From Streptomyces sp. NBC_00457 (GTDB taxonomy: Bacteria; Actinomycetota; Actinomycetes; Streptomycetales; Streptomycetaceae): a stretch of DNA of 64,000 nt. Shown here in pieces: positions 52,651 through 61,891 of this stretch. Location of the stretch: contig NZ_CP107905.1 of NCBI RefSeq assembly GCF_036014015.1, positions 10,664,001 through 10,728,000 on the forward strand, in the 5' to 3' direction. The notes under the pieces were generated by a model. That model worked only from the letters and a program-made list of their open reading frames with translations. It was not told where the DNA came from and made no database searches. A program made the position numbers and the translations under genes. Position 1 is the first letter of the stretch. Every line of letters starts with the position of its first letter.

Positions 52651-53127
52651 AACATGGGATTGGCCAGCGGTTGTTGCAACTTTGGTCGCGGCCCCCACCC
52701 CTGCATCATCCCTTGGTCGGGCGCCGTGCGACCGCCGACCGATATCGGGGCGTGTCAGGCCCTTTTTAGCGTGGGTCGTCGTTATCTAGTGCTGTCAAGT
52801 GTCTCTACAGGTCAACGTCTTGGAGAGGCGTAAGGCAAGTTAGGCATGTGGCTCTGCCCACGAGAACTAACAGCACTCGCGAGATGGAGGCGCCGAGCGC
52901 ACCTGCCGCGACGAGCCCGTCGTGGTCCAGCGCCCCGAACCGGGGCACGAGGCACCGGCCGTCGAAGTCAGCGGACACGGAGTCGATATGTGACGCACGA
53001 AATGAAGGGCCCGCGTTGACGAGGCCCTCCATCATGGTGCCGATCGATCAGATGTACCGGTCGTCGGGTGTCGAACTTCGGCCGGGCACTTCCTGGGACA
53101 CTCGGGTGCGACTACGAGGAGATGCCG
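52651..53127. other. 480 bp without a supported gene
   Basis: Between the IS21 scar and the HEPN gene. The last bases (ACGAGGAG) are the ribosome site of that gene. Nothing else is apparent. Confidence 0.4.
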
Positions 53128-54501
53128 GTGGCGGACCTGGAAAGTTTGATAGCGCAAGTCCGGAACCCGGACACGCGGCCGCTCGCAGAGGAAGCATGGC
53201 GCTGCTACAACTCCGGCGCCATCCGCGCAAGCATCGCCGCAACCTGGACGGCGGTCACGGCGGACATCATCACCAAACTCATCCAACTCGCCGACAACGG
53301 CGATGCCGGGGCAATCGCATTCCGCACCGAAATTATGAGTGCACGGGAAAAGGGCATCACGCCCGACGGCGTGCGCGCGATGCAAAACATCGAAGCCAGC
53401 TTGCTGACCCAGGCAGTTGACTTCGAGCTGATCGACTCGATCGGCCAGCGAGAACTCGAACGCATCCGCGAAGACCGCAACCTCTGCGTACACCCGTCAC
53501 TACGCAGCTTCAGCGAGGTCTACGAGCCTCGCCCCGAAGTCGCCCGCGGACACCTCGCGGTCGCGCTGGCAACGCTGCTGACCCATCCCGCTACCCAGGG
53601 CGGGAAGATCTTGGACGCGTTTCTCGACTACACCTGCGACCCCTCGTTCGTACCGGTGGTGTCCCACATCCAGACCAACTTCTTCGACCGCGTACGCAAA
53701 GCTGCCCGCAGCAACATCGCCAAGCTCGCCGCGAAGCACGCCCTACGCGAACTCGATCCCAATGGACGTTTGGCGGCCATCGAGTACGCCAACAGGTCCG
53801 CCCTCGTGCTGTTCGCGTTCGCGCAACGCGACAGAGAGCTTGTCCGTTCCGCCATAGCTGGACAGCGTGAAAACTTCCAGACACTCGACGGCGAGACACA
53901 GCTTCGCGCACTCATCCGCCTCTGTGACCAGGATTTTTTCTGGGAAATGGTGGACGAACCACTCCGTGAGCGGCTTCAAGGTTTGCTGACCAGGAGCATT
54001 ACTTCTGCCACCTGGGAACCTCTTCGCGCCGACATCGCAGCAAGCCTGGCGGTCGTCAGCAGCAGCTACGCGAGGGAACGAATTCCCGCGCTCGAACAAC
54101 GCTTTGCTGACCTTCCCGAGCTGCATCGGATGAACGTGGTGGCAACGCGTCCCCACCCGTACTTCGTCCCCGCAGTGCTGAGGTTCATCGAGGTAGCCGG
54201 AAGCTGGCGTACCGGGGAGCAAGCTGGTCAACTCCTTGTCCAGCACGGCGTCTTCCTCGGCATCGACGATCTCCGGGCAGCGTTGACGACGTGGGCGGGC
54301 AACCACGAGTGCCGCACCGCCGCCCAGATGCCCGACCTTGCCGTGGCGCTCTTCCGTAACACGGCGCATCTGGGCTTGGCGCAGCCCGCGGAGTTTGTCT
54401 CCTTCCTCTCTAAGGTTCAGTCCATGGCCGAGGAGGGAGATAGCTTCTACCGGTACCCGGCGCTGGAGGCGGTCTTGCGCGCTGGTGGCCACATTCGGTG
54501 A
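53128..54501 (+). CDS. HEPN-domain protein with a long helical C-terminus
   Basis: 457 residues. The first 150 residues are helical and end in the HEPN ribonuclease signature RxxxxH: R117-N-L-C-V-H122 in EDRNLCVHPSL. The remaining 300 residues are helical, repeat-like (HEAT/ARM-like) with no other motif. GAGGAG fits GTG 53128 best (6-nt spacing); ATG 53122 is also in frame. HEPN proteins of this form act as RNases in abortive infection or toxin-antitoxin systems. No antitoxin (MNT) gene adjoins it. Confidence 0.7.
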   Translation: MADLESLIAQVRNPDTRPLAEEAWRCYNSGAIRASIAATWTAVTADIITKLIQLADNGDAGAIAFRTEIMSAREKGITPDGVRAMQNIEASLLTQAVDFELIDSIGQRELERIREDRNLCVHPSLRSFSEVYEPRPEVARGHLAVALATLLTHPATQGGKILDAFLDYTCDPSFVPVVSHIQTNFFDRVRKAARSNIAKLAAKHALRELDPNGRLAAIEYANRSALVLFAFAQRDRELVRSAIAGQRENFQTLDGETQLRALIRLCDQDFFWEMVDEPLRERLQGLLTRSITSATWEPLRADIAASLAVVSSSYARERIPALEQRFADLPELHRMNVVATRPHPYFVPAVLRFIEVAGSWRTGEQAGQLLVQHGVFLGIDDLRAALTTWAGNHECRTAAQMPDLAVALFRNTAHLGLAQPAEFVSFLSKVQSMAEEGDSFYRYPALEAVLRAGGHIR

Positions 54502-54641
54502 CACGCCTCCCGCGGACCTTCCGCGGCCGCGTCCCCAACGGCTTCCGGGACAACATCGAGCTCCGGGATGAACCGGAAGCTACGGCGGGCGTTGGGGCGA
54601 TCGCCCGGCCTACGCCGCAGAGGGCGCGACAGCACGGCAGT

Positions 54642-55277
54642 ATGGCGGCCATGGATGCGGGAATGGCGGCTGTCGCGGCCTCGGTGGTCACGGGCGTGGT
54701 GTCGCTGGCGGCAATCGGGGGCGGGCTGCTGACGTCCCGAATGAACACGAAAGCTATGCGGCAGCAGGCACTCGACCAGTCGGTGGCGGAACACGCTCAC
54801 TGGCTGCGGGACAGACGGGCCGACGCCTGCCTCCGCTTCCTCCAGCAGGCCACCAAGACCCTCCTGAAGCTCGACGAGGTCGAAACGAGGGTGGACGCCG
54901 TCCGGGCGGACAGGGATGCGAGCACCCGCGTGCGCCACGACCTGCACGACAGCACCCGAGATGTGCTGTACCGCGGGATGACCGAGGATATGGCCGCCCT
55001 GGACAACACGGTCGCGCACATCCGGCTGATGGTGCCTGCCCTCGTGCCGGCCGCCACCGACTTCCAGAAGACCGTCCAGACGTACGTCCGGGCGATGTAC
55101 GACGACATGACGCACAGGCTGGTGCCCGAGTCCGTGCCCCAGTACGAGCCCCTCGACATGGAGGGTTGGAACCACTTGAAGGACGAGTCCGGCGACCAGC
55201 TCCAGCGCTTCACCGACGCGGCGAACGCCGTTCTTGCCGAACTCCCCCGGCCGGCCGTCCGCCAGCATGACCTGTAG
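54642..55277 (+). CDS. One-TM membrane protein with a long coiled ectodomain
   Basis: 211 residues. A single N-terminal TM segment (AAVAASVVTGVVSLAAIGGG) is followed by a basic turn (SRMNTKAMRQQ) and long helices with heptad-like pattern (ADACLRFLQQATKTLLKLDE). The start could be ATG 54642 or 54651. Such proteins are common in Streptomyces genomes; function unknown. Confidence 0.65.
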   Translation: MAAMDAGMAAVAASVVTGVVSLAAIGGGLLTSRMNTKAMRQQALDQSVAEHAHWLRDRRADACLRFLQQATKTLLKLDEVETRVDAVRADRDASTRVRHDLHDSTRDVLYRGMTEDMAALDNTVAHIRLMVPALVPAATDFQKTVQTYVRAMYDDMTHRLVPESVPQYEPLDMEGWNHLKDESGDQLQRFTDAANAVLAELPRPAVRQHDL

Positions 55278-55737
55278 CTGTGGCACCGGGCTCGGCGGGA
55301 GCCCTGTACCCGCATCGGTGCCATGTTCCGCAACCGCGTGACCCAACTAGTCATATTAATACGGTCGTTCGAGCCTGACGGTTCACTCGGAATCTGGCAT
55401 TCCTGTGTGAGATAGGCGACTCCTTCAAAGGGAACTGGCACTCCGTTCCGGACGTACGCCCAGGGGGCGTTGCAGGTAAGAGTGCCGTGATCGCGCGAAG
55501 TTGAGGATGCGTGCCCCGTGCAGCCGTCCGTCGCGGCACGCGGTGCCTCGCTCGCCTTGCGGCGAGGGGAAGTTGACGGCCCCACGGATTCCGCACCGTG
55601 CGGGTACGCTGCTCTGCAATCAGTCACCCCAGGGGTCCGCGAACACTCGTGCCTCCCGCGGAGTCCACGAAGGATGTGGACCCAACCACCGGACCTACGA
55701 AATCCGTAGGTCCCACGGAATGGGGTGATAGATCCCG
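55278..55737. other. 460 bp leader region of a small Cys-rich gene
   Basis: No coding frame is convincing. Contains the perfect palindrome GGACCTACG-AAATC-CGTAGGTCC at 55691-55713, 25 bp before the ATG at 55738. Confidence 0.45.
55691..55713. promoter_or_regulatory. Perfect 9-bp palindrome before the small Cys-rich gene
   Basis: GGACCTACG and CGTAGGTCC flank 5 nt and end 24 bp before ATG 55738. It may be an operator or a leader hairpin acting on translation. Confidence 0.5.
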
Positions 55738-55878
55738 ATGGCCGACAAGAACGAGAAGCCAGAGGGGCACTGCCGCTGCTGCAGCAAGCGGATTCCGCCG
55801 CACCGACGGGCGGTCCGCTGGCTGGGGCCGGTCGTCTTCACGGTCTACAAGATCGTGCGGGACTACGGGCCGATGTAA
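55738..55878 (+). CDS. Small Cys-rich basic protein, 46 aa
   Basis: Begins MADKNEKPEGHCRCCSKRIP, with CxCC and many Arg/Lys, and continues HRRAVRWLGPVVFTVYKIV. It has its own palindrome upstream and a perfect terminator downstream, so it is a single-gene unit. Comparable to the Cys-rich small protein at 42235. Function unknown. Confidence 0.65.
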   Translation: MADKNEKPEGHCRCCSKRIPPHRRAVRWLGPVVFTVYKIVRDYGPM

Positions 55879-55886
55879 CGCGAAGA

Positions 55887-55908
55887 GCCCCGACCTAATG
55901 GTCGGGGC
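55887..55908 (+). terminator. Perfect hairpin after the small gene
   Basis: GCCCCGACC-TAAT-GGTCGGGGC, 9-bp perfect stem 8 bp after the stop codon. Confidence 0.85.
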
Positions 55909-56645
55909 CGCGCTGCAGACGGAGTGCTGAGGGAGGGCCTCACTTGGATGCTTGGCCGGCGTCGGGTGGGGCCTTCCGTATTTCCGAATGCGGTTACCGC
56001 CGCGTACGCAAGCCAGAGGCCGCCTTTGTGGCGACGATCACACTCGGGTACGGCGATGCCCCCATCTTGCCTTGCGTTGTTGTGGTTGTGCATCGTGTAG
56101 CCACATGTTGATCTGCGTAGTTTGATCTTGCTTATCCGGTAACAGCCCAGGTTGGCACCCCTTTTTTACCCTTTGAGTGACGCACATCACACACTCTAGA
56201 GGGTGAGGGAAGGCACACCCGAGCGGTTAACTTTGGGTTGATTTGCCGGATGTTCACCCAGTGAAGTGGGCGGAATCCGTTGCCCCGCAAATGCGCGGGG
56301 GCACTGTACCCGCGCCCACTGACAGTCGATGGTCGCCGAGCCGTGGTTTCGTCCAGATGGACGGTGTGCTCACTGACCGTACGCTGCGGCACTGACAGCC
56401 TTCCCTGCCCGCGCTGTTGGTCACCCTTCGCGGAACGGCACGAAGTGGACAGGATCTTGGGTCCCTACGGGTGGGAGCCTATTCAACTTTCGTGAGAGCA
56501 GGCATGGCGGCAGTTGGCCCCCGGCGGTGGCCGGGCGACGGCGGAGACGAGTTCAGCACGTGGGCACAGACCACCCCACGGGGCGTTGCGCCCGCCCCGG
56601 CGGGCGCTCGGGCTGTCCTGGACCGTGTTCCACCGGGGCGAGCAG
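55909..56645. other. 740-bp A+T-richer region with no gene
   Basis: The stretch 56060-56260 is clearly less G+C-rich than its surroundings. It contains GTGA-N6-TCAC at 56177-56190, a symmetric site like those bound by Crp-type regulators, and a TTTTTT run. Nothing else is clear. Confidence 0.4.
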
Positions 56646-56765
56646 TCCCCTTGCCCGGACTCGAACTGGGGTCTCCCGCGTATGAATCTGTTCAAAGATC
56701 AATCCCAAGGAAGGGTTTGAGATTCACACACTTGGTGTTGCTCTTCCTGACTGAGCTACAAGGGG
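56646..56765 (-). ncRNA. tRNA-like RNA, 120 nt, with an enlarged anticodon region
   Basis: Minus strand: 5' CCCCTTG pairs with 3' CAAGGGG (7-bp acceptor) and a discriminator A; TA; D arm GCTC-AGTCAGGAA-GAGC; T arm CCCAG-TTCGAGT-CCGGG (one mismatch). Between D and T arms, where a tRNA has a 17-nt anticodon arm, there are 67 nt: 12-bp helix GTGTGTGAATCT/AGATTCATACGC (two G-U pairs) enclosing CAAACCC/GGGATTG and ATCTTTGAAC. No standard 7-nt anticodon loop can be folded. CCA is not encoded. Total 120 nt against 76-95 in tRNAs. Confidence 0.6.
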
Positions 56766-56984
56766 TTTGGCCCTCCCCCGCCCGGCGGGGATACGCAGGA
56801 GATTTGCGAACCGCGCGGGGGAGGGTGTCTAGCCTCGAAGTTTCGTGACGGTCCGCCGACGGAGTCGGTGGGCCGTTTTGTGCCGTGGGCTGAGGCTGTG
56901 CAGGCCGAAGACCCGAGTGTCGCCTTGGGATGGCGCCGGATTCCACTGCTCCGGGTGTTGAGGTGCTGTCGAAGGGACGGGGAA

Positions 56985-58445
56985 TCTGCTGGTCAGCCAG
57001 GGTCGGGCAGTTGGGTGAGCCGATCGAGGGCTGCGGTGATGTGATCGGTCCAGGGCCAGTGCCGGGCCAGGCGGAGGATTCGCCGACGGCCGGTGGTCAC
57101 GAGCTGTCCCGCTGCGGTGAACAGGCGGAGCCGTAGTCGGCGGGGCTCCCAGAGTCTGGTTTTGCCGGTCAGGGCGAGCATCGGCATCCAGGCCAGCAGG
57201 TCGAGAGCGATCTGCACGATCTCCAGCCATATCCGGTTCTGGGCCGTGCGGTGCAGGGGCAGGTTGCGCAGGCCGGTGGTTCGGGCGGCGCGGATGCGGT
57301 CCTCGGCCCGGGCCCGCAGCCGGTGACGGAGCTCGGGCTCGGCGATCGGTCGGCCCGAGGTGTTGGTGGCGAAACAGGTCAGCCGCATGCCGTCCGCATC
57401 CGTGAGCCGCAACTGGGCCCCGGGGTGCGGTCGTTCCTTCCTGACGATCAGCCGCATGCCCTTGGGCCAGCCGTCCAGAACGTCGCCGGTGAGTTCAGCG
57501 ACCCAGGCGCCGTCGCGGATCTCGCCGTCCGTCTCGACGGCCGCCGTCCAGGCCGATGCCGGAACCTTCAGCACCTGCTGGTGGACCTGCTCGGTGATCA
57601 CCATGCCGACCGAGTAGGACAGCCACCGTCCCCGCTGAGCGAGCCAGGCGACGAAGTCGTGAGTACCGCCCGCGGAGTCGGTGCGGATCAGGGTCCGGCG
57701 TCCGCGCCGGTACTTCTTCGGCAGCTGGGCCAGGGCCAGTTGGGCGGCGGTGATGTGGTCGGTGGCCGTGTTCGATCCCGCGTTGCCCGGTCTGAGCAGG
57801 GCCGCGACCGGTTCACCCGTGCCGCCGCTTCCGTGGTCGACGAACCCCATCAGCGGGTGGTGGCCGTAGGTTCGCTTCCACGTGGGTGCGGCGTCCTCCT
57901 TGTCCGAGTGCGCGATCACCAGCACCCCGTCGAGGTCCACGGTCACCGTCCCGCCCGCATCAGGCGCTTCCCTGTCGGCCAACCGCCAGACGTGCTGGCG
58001 GACTTCAGCCCGCGCGGCACGGATGGCCCGCAGGGCTTTCTCTCCGGAGGCTGCGAGGGTGTCGATGAGGCGGGAGACCGTCGGGTCGGAGGCCACCGGC
58101 CCGAACACGGCCGGCTCGGCCCGCAGCATGGCGACATCCGCGAGGCAGTCCCCGCCCAGCGCGACCGCCAGGGCCATGTCCAGCAGGATCTTGCCCGGGT
58201 CGTGCACCGCCCGAGCCTTCCGCCACGGCGTCAGCACCGCTGATATCGCGGTGTCCAAACCGGCCTTGCGGACGGTCTCGACCAGCAGCACGCCCCGGCC
58301 TGCGAGACCACCGCCCGGCCGCCGCCCTCGATGCGGACGTGCGGGTACGACCCGATACGCTTCTTCACCTGGAGAGTGCTTCTTTCCGTGCAGCCAACAG
58401 GACCCTAGACAAGTCCCATCGTTGCAGGTCAGGAGCACTCTCCGC
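56985..58445 (-). mobile_element. IS1380-family element
   Basis: Spans the transposase and short flanks; terminal repeats are not resolved by eye. The right side cuts the N-terminus of a TPR regulator gene (remainder from 58446). An AGAGTGCT/AGCACTCT pair lies near the right end. Confidence 0.7.
56993..58368 (-). pseudogene. IS1380-family transposase with an N-terminal frameshift
   Basis: The catalytic part is complete over 430 residues: TVTVDLDGVLVIAHSDKEDA, LIRTDSAGGTHDFVAWLAQR, then WLEIVQIALDLLAWMPMLAL near the end. The natural start GTG 58368 reads VKKRIGSYPHVRIEGGGRAV but changes frame at a G run near 58293-58296 (CCGGGGCGTG); one more G would join it to GVLLVETVRKAGLDTAIS. Either a real one-base deletion or a sequencing slip. 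Confidence 0.85.
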
Positions 58446-58718
58446 TTATTTGATCAAGCCTCGGACGCCCCACTTGGTGAAAGCGTGAGGCTAGACCGAC
58501 TTGAGCACCAGGCCGCAGGGCGAACCGTCAGGATTGGCCCCGGTGACGTGGCCGTTGTCCGCAGCATGACGGACAAGATCGCCGATATCCTCGACGAACT
58601 CGGGGGCGCTCACGCGCGCCCGATGGCCGCCGCGTTCATCGTCAACTCTGTCTCCTCCTACCTGCGGGCAGACGGAACCGAAGCTGTCAAGAACGACATG
58701 CGCGCCGCAGCATCCGAT

Positions 58719-60143
58719 GATCGTGTCCCGTGAAGTGGTGTAGCCGAGCCGTGGTCCGGAACGCGCGGTGTCCGCCCCGGGGCGTGCATCCGCTGACCGT
58801 GCGTGCTCCCTGAACAAGGGCAGGCCATCGCGCAAGTCTCCCTGGTGAACGGGCAGTTCAACCGGAGGAGCACGCGATGGCCTTGTCCCAGTCTGAGCTC
58901 ATGCGGCTGCTTGAGTCACTACATCGGGCGGATGGAGTTGAAGCAATCAGGGTGGCGTGCGAGCGCATCCTGCAGGAGCTCATCGAGGCCGAGGCCACCG
59001 AGACAATCGGTGCGGCCCCGGGCGAGCACACGGCGACGCGCACCACTTGGCGCAACGGGCACCGTGAGCGTCTGCTGACCACGCAGGCCGGCGACCTGGA
59101 CCTGAAGATCCCGAAACTGCGGACCGGGTCGTTCTTCCCCTCCCTGCTGGAACGCCGGCGCCGGATCGACCGGGCGCTGTTTGCCGTGGTGATGGAGGCA
59201 TACGTGCACGGAGTGTCGACTCGCTCGGTCGATGACCTGGTCAAGGCACTCGGCGCGGACTCCGGGATCTCCAAGTCCGAGGTCTCCCGCATCTGCGGCG
59301 AACTGGACGAGGAACTGACCGCGTTCAAGGAACGGCCGCTGGATCACACCGTCTTCCCCTACGTATTTCTGGACGCCACGTACTGCAAGGCGAGGGTGAA
59401 TCACCGGATCGCCTCGCAGGCCGTGGTCATCGCCACCGGGATCTCTGCCACCGGGCACCGCGAGATCCTCGGCCTGATGGTCGGCGACAGTGAGTCGAAG
59501 CCGTTCTGGACCAAGTTCCTGCGCTCACTGCGGGCCCGTGGCCTGGAGAACGTCCAGCTGGTCATCTCCGACAGCCACAGCGGGCTGGTGGCCGCGATCC
59601 GCACCGTCTTCCTGGGTGCGGCGTGGCAACGCTGCCGGGTTCACTTCGTCCGGGACGTGTTCTCGGTGATCGAGAGGGGCTCCGGGGAGATGGTCGCCGC
59701 CACCATCCGCACCGTCTTCGCCCAGACCACCGGCGAGCAGGTCCGCACCCAGCTCAACGTGGTAGCCGACATGCTCGGACGGCAGTTCCCGCAGGTCAAG
59801 AAGATGCTGCTGGAGGCGGCGACGGACATCACGGCGTTCGCTGACTTCCCGCCGGCGCACTGGAAGAAGATCTGGTCGACCAACCCGCTGGAACGGCTGA
59901 ACCGGGAGATCAAACGACGGGCCGATGTCGTCCAGGTCTTCCCCAACCCCGCAGCCCTGGACCGACTCGCCGCTGCGGTCCTGGCCGAACTCCACGACGA
60001 GTGGCAGGTCTTCGACCGCCGCTACCTCTCCGAAGCCTCCATGGCCGATCTCCTCACCACGCCGACCCCGCCCGAACCGCAGATCACGTCGCAACCGGAA
60101 TCGAAACAGCTGCCGTGACTACACCACTCAGCGGGACATGACC
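58719..60143 (+). mobile_element. IS256-family element, copy 2
   Basis: 1425 bp, same ends as copy 1, opposite orientation. The exact 8-bp target duplication CATCCGAT is at 58711-58718 and 60144-60151. The insertion is in the coding sequence of the TPR regulator. Confidence 0.95.
58877..60118 (+). CDS. IS256-family transposase, copy 2
   Basis: 413 residues, identical in protein sequence to copy 1 (26302-27543), with CCGGAGGAG before the ATG and the same DDE residues (FLDATY, VISDSHSGL, STNPLERLNREI). Presumably functional. Confidence 0.95.
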   Translation: MALSQSELMRLLESLHRADGVEAIRVACERILQELIEAEATETIGAAPGEHTATRTTWRNGHRERLLTTQAGDLDLKIPKLRTGSFFPSLLERRRRIDRALFAVVMEAYVHGVSTRSVDDLVKALGADSGISKSEVSRICGELDEELTAFKERPLDHTVFPYVFLDATYCKARVNHRIASQAVVIATGISATGHREILGLMVGDSESKPFWTKFLRSLRARGLENVQLVISDSHSGLVAAIRTVFLGAAWQRCRVHFVRDVFSVIERGSGEMVAATIRTVFAQTTGEQVRTQLNVVADMLGRQFPQVKKMLLEAATDITAFADFPPAHWKKIWSTNPLERLNREIKRRADVVQVFPNPAALDRLAAAVLAELHDEWQVFDRRYLSEASMADLLTTPTPPEPQITSQPESKQLP

Positions 60144-60939
60144 CATCCGATCTCGTCTACTTGACGGGTTGGATGGCCATGTACGAGAAGGCTCACGGCC
60201 TTGGACAGCGGTACTACCGCCAGGCCCTCGGCCTGGCCAGGGCGGGCAGCGACGAGGTCACCTACTGCCGGACCCTGCGCGGCATGGCCCTTCAGGCCGC
60301 CAACCTGAAGCACGCGAACAAGGCCCTCGAACTTGCCGATTCGGCTGCAGAAGCCGCACCTCAAGCCGGACCCCGACTGCAAGCCTTCCTGCGCGGGCAA
60401 CAGGCGCATGGGGCCGCCCTGGTGGGGGACCGGCGGCTAGCCTTCGCGCGACTCCGAGAGACGGAAGACGCTCTGGCGAAGGCTGACAACAGGCGGGACG
60501 CTGTGGGCGGTTACGACCGGGCAGCGTATGAGTTCCACCGATCGAGCGTCCTGTACGCCCTCGGCGACGTGCCGGGTTCCATCGAGGCCATGAGGGCATC
60601 GAACCGCGCACGGCCCCCGATGGAGAAACAAGGCAGCGCGCACGCGAACGGCCTACTTGCGCAACGACAGTTGGAAATCGGGCACCTCGAAGCGGCATGC
60701 GAGACGTGGGGCTTGTTCCTCGACGACTACGCGGCCTTGTCGTCCGCGCGGGCAGACGAGCACTTTGGCATCATGCGCCGACGCATCCGGCCCTACCTGG
60801 GCAACCCGAGGGCGCGAGAGTTGAACGAGCGAGCGCGCGAGCTTGCTCGACAGAAGGCGGCTGCGTAGATCGCAAGCGTTTAAACGCCCTCCGTGGCCTG
60901 CCGACTTGGGGAAACGAGCCACTGCAGGCGCGTGTAAAC

Positions 60940-61151
60940 GCCCAACGGGCCGAACACCACACCTGGCCCCAGCCCACCCACACCGGCACCCGCGCAGTCC
61001 GCATCCAACGACCCGAACCCCTCAACCACGTAAAGCAACCCGGGTCTCCGACTGGGTGTCCAGCAACCCCAGAACTCGCCGCCGTACCACGCGCTGTGCG
61101 CAGCCGTCGCATGACCCAGACAACATCACCAGTAGAGTCACGGCATTGGTA
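60940..61151 (+). mobile_element. IS4-family 3'-end scar
   Basis: The frame reads HTWPQPTHTGTRAVRIQRPE, the C-terminal tail of the IS4 transposase at 32311-33700 (HRTWPQPTQAGTRAVRIQRP). Near 61140 CACGGCATTGGTACTAG resembles that element's terminal repeat. The rest of the element is absent. Confidence 0.7.
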
Positions 61152-61762
61152 CTAGGGCGCCTTGCTCAGCACGGTGATGACGAAACCGGCCAAAGACACC
61201 AGGAACGCGACTGCCGCCCAGCGCAGTACCCGGGCGGCGGAGCGCAGTCGGACGTAGCGGAGGCGGTGCTGGCGGATGCCGATCCAGAGTTCGACCTGTG
61301 CGGCTTCGAGCATCGCCGCATAGCCCTGGTCGGCGACGGCCGTCCTGAACGCGGCATATGTCTTCAACTCCCGCACCGTGTCTGACGGGTTGAAGGTCAG
61401 GGCGAGGGGCAGGTCGTGGCCGTCGGTGAAGGTCTCCCTGCTGGCCTTCGGGGTGACGAGGACGCCGGTGGCGAAGATAAGGGACAGGACAACGAGTCCG
61501 ATGCTGGTCAGCAGGCCCGCGCCGAAGAGCAGGGCCACAGTAGTGTCGAGCGGGGGATCTGTCCCGTCGATGAGGCGTACCAGGACGACTGCATTTCCTG
61601 CCGACAGGATCGCGCCTGCGCTGAGTACGACTGACGCGCGGGATGCTGTGGAGGCGCGGAGCCGGTCGTACCGGTCAAGATGCCATCGTAAGAGAGCCAA
61701 CTTCTCGCTGGGCTGCGGCATTTGCTCCCCTGAACCATTTCCGCGTCGCGTCGGTCGCGTCA
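61152..61762 (-). CDS. PycTM/DUF5706-like membrane effector candidate
   Basis: 203 residues. N-terminal helix EKLALLRWHLDRYDRLRAST leads into a TM segment (SVVLSAGAILSAGNAVVLVR), a second TM (FGAGLLTSIGLVVLSLIFAT), a cytoplasmic helical insert and a third TM near the C-terminus (VAFLVSLAGFVITVL). This arrangement is that of PycTM-type effectors of cyclic-nucleotide immunity. AGGAGGAACGC precedes ATG 61762. It is divergent from the kinase-like gene at 61892; no pyrimidine cyclase is seen in the window. Confidence 0.5.
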
Positions 61763-61891
61763 TGCGTTCCTCCTGCTGGGAGACCGCCGAGGGATGACGG
61801 TAGATCACGCCGAGCCGATTGTCAGGGGGCAGGGGGGTCGCGATACTCGGAGCCCTTGGGACGAGATCTTCAGACCGAGGGGGGCCGGTCC

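Larger units (their letters stand above)
58446..60868 (+). pseudogene. TPR regulator gene, 5' truncated and split by IS256
   Basis: Left part (58446-58718) reads VVRSMTDKIADILDELGGAH to NDMRAAASD; right part (60152-60868) continues DLVYLTGWMAMYEKAHGLGQ through TPR-like helices to ELARQKAAA. Removing IS256 and one CATCCGAT copy restores the frame exactly. The family (NsdA-like HTH/TPR regulators) has about 150 more N-terminal residues including the HTH; these are lost at the IS1380 border. Inactive now. Confidence 0.85.

Noticed and set aside
56417..56848. Short protein frames over the tRNA-like region
   Set aside because: The paired tRNA arms explain the sequence better; the frames have no ribosome site.
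57251..58243. Plus-strand frame opposite the IS1380 transposase
   Set aside because: Antisense shadow; the transposase motifs on the minus strand are clear.
26269..60151. Composite transposon bounded by the two IS256 copies
   Set aside because: Each copy has its own different target duplication, so they moved separately; a composite would share the outer duplication only.
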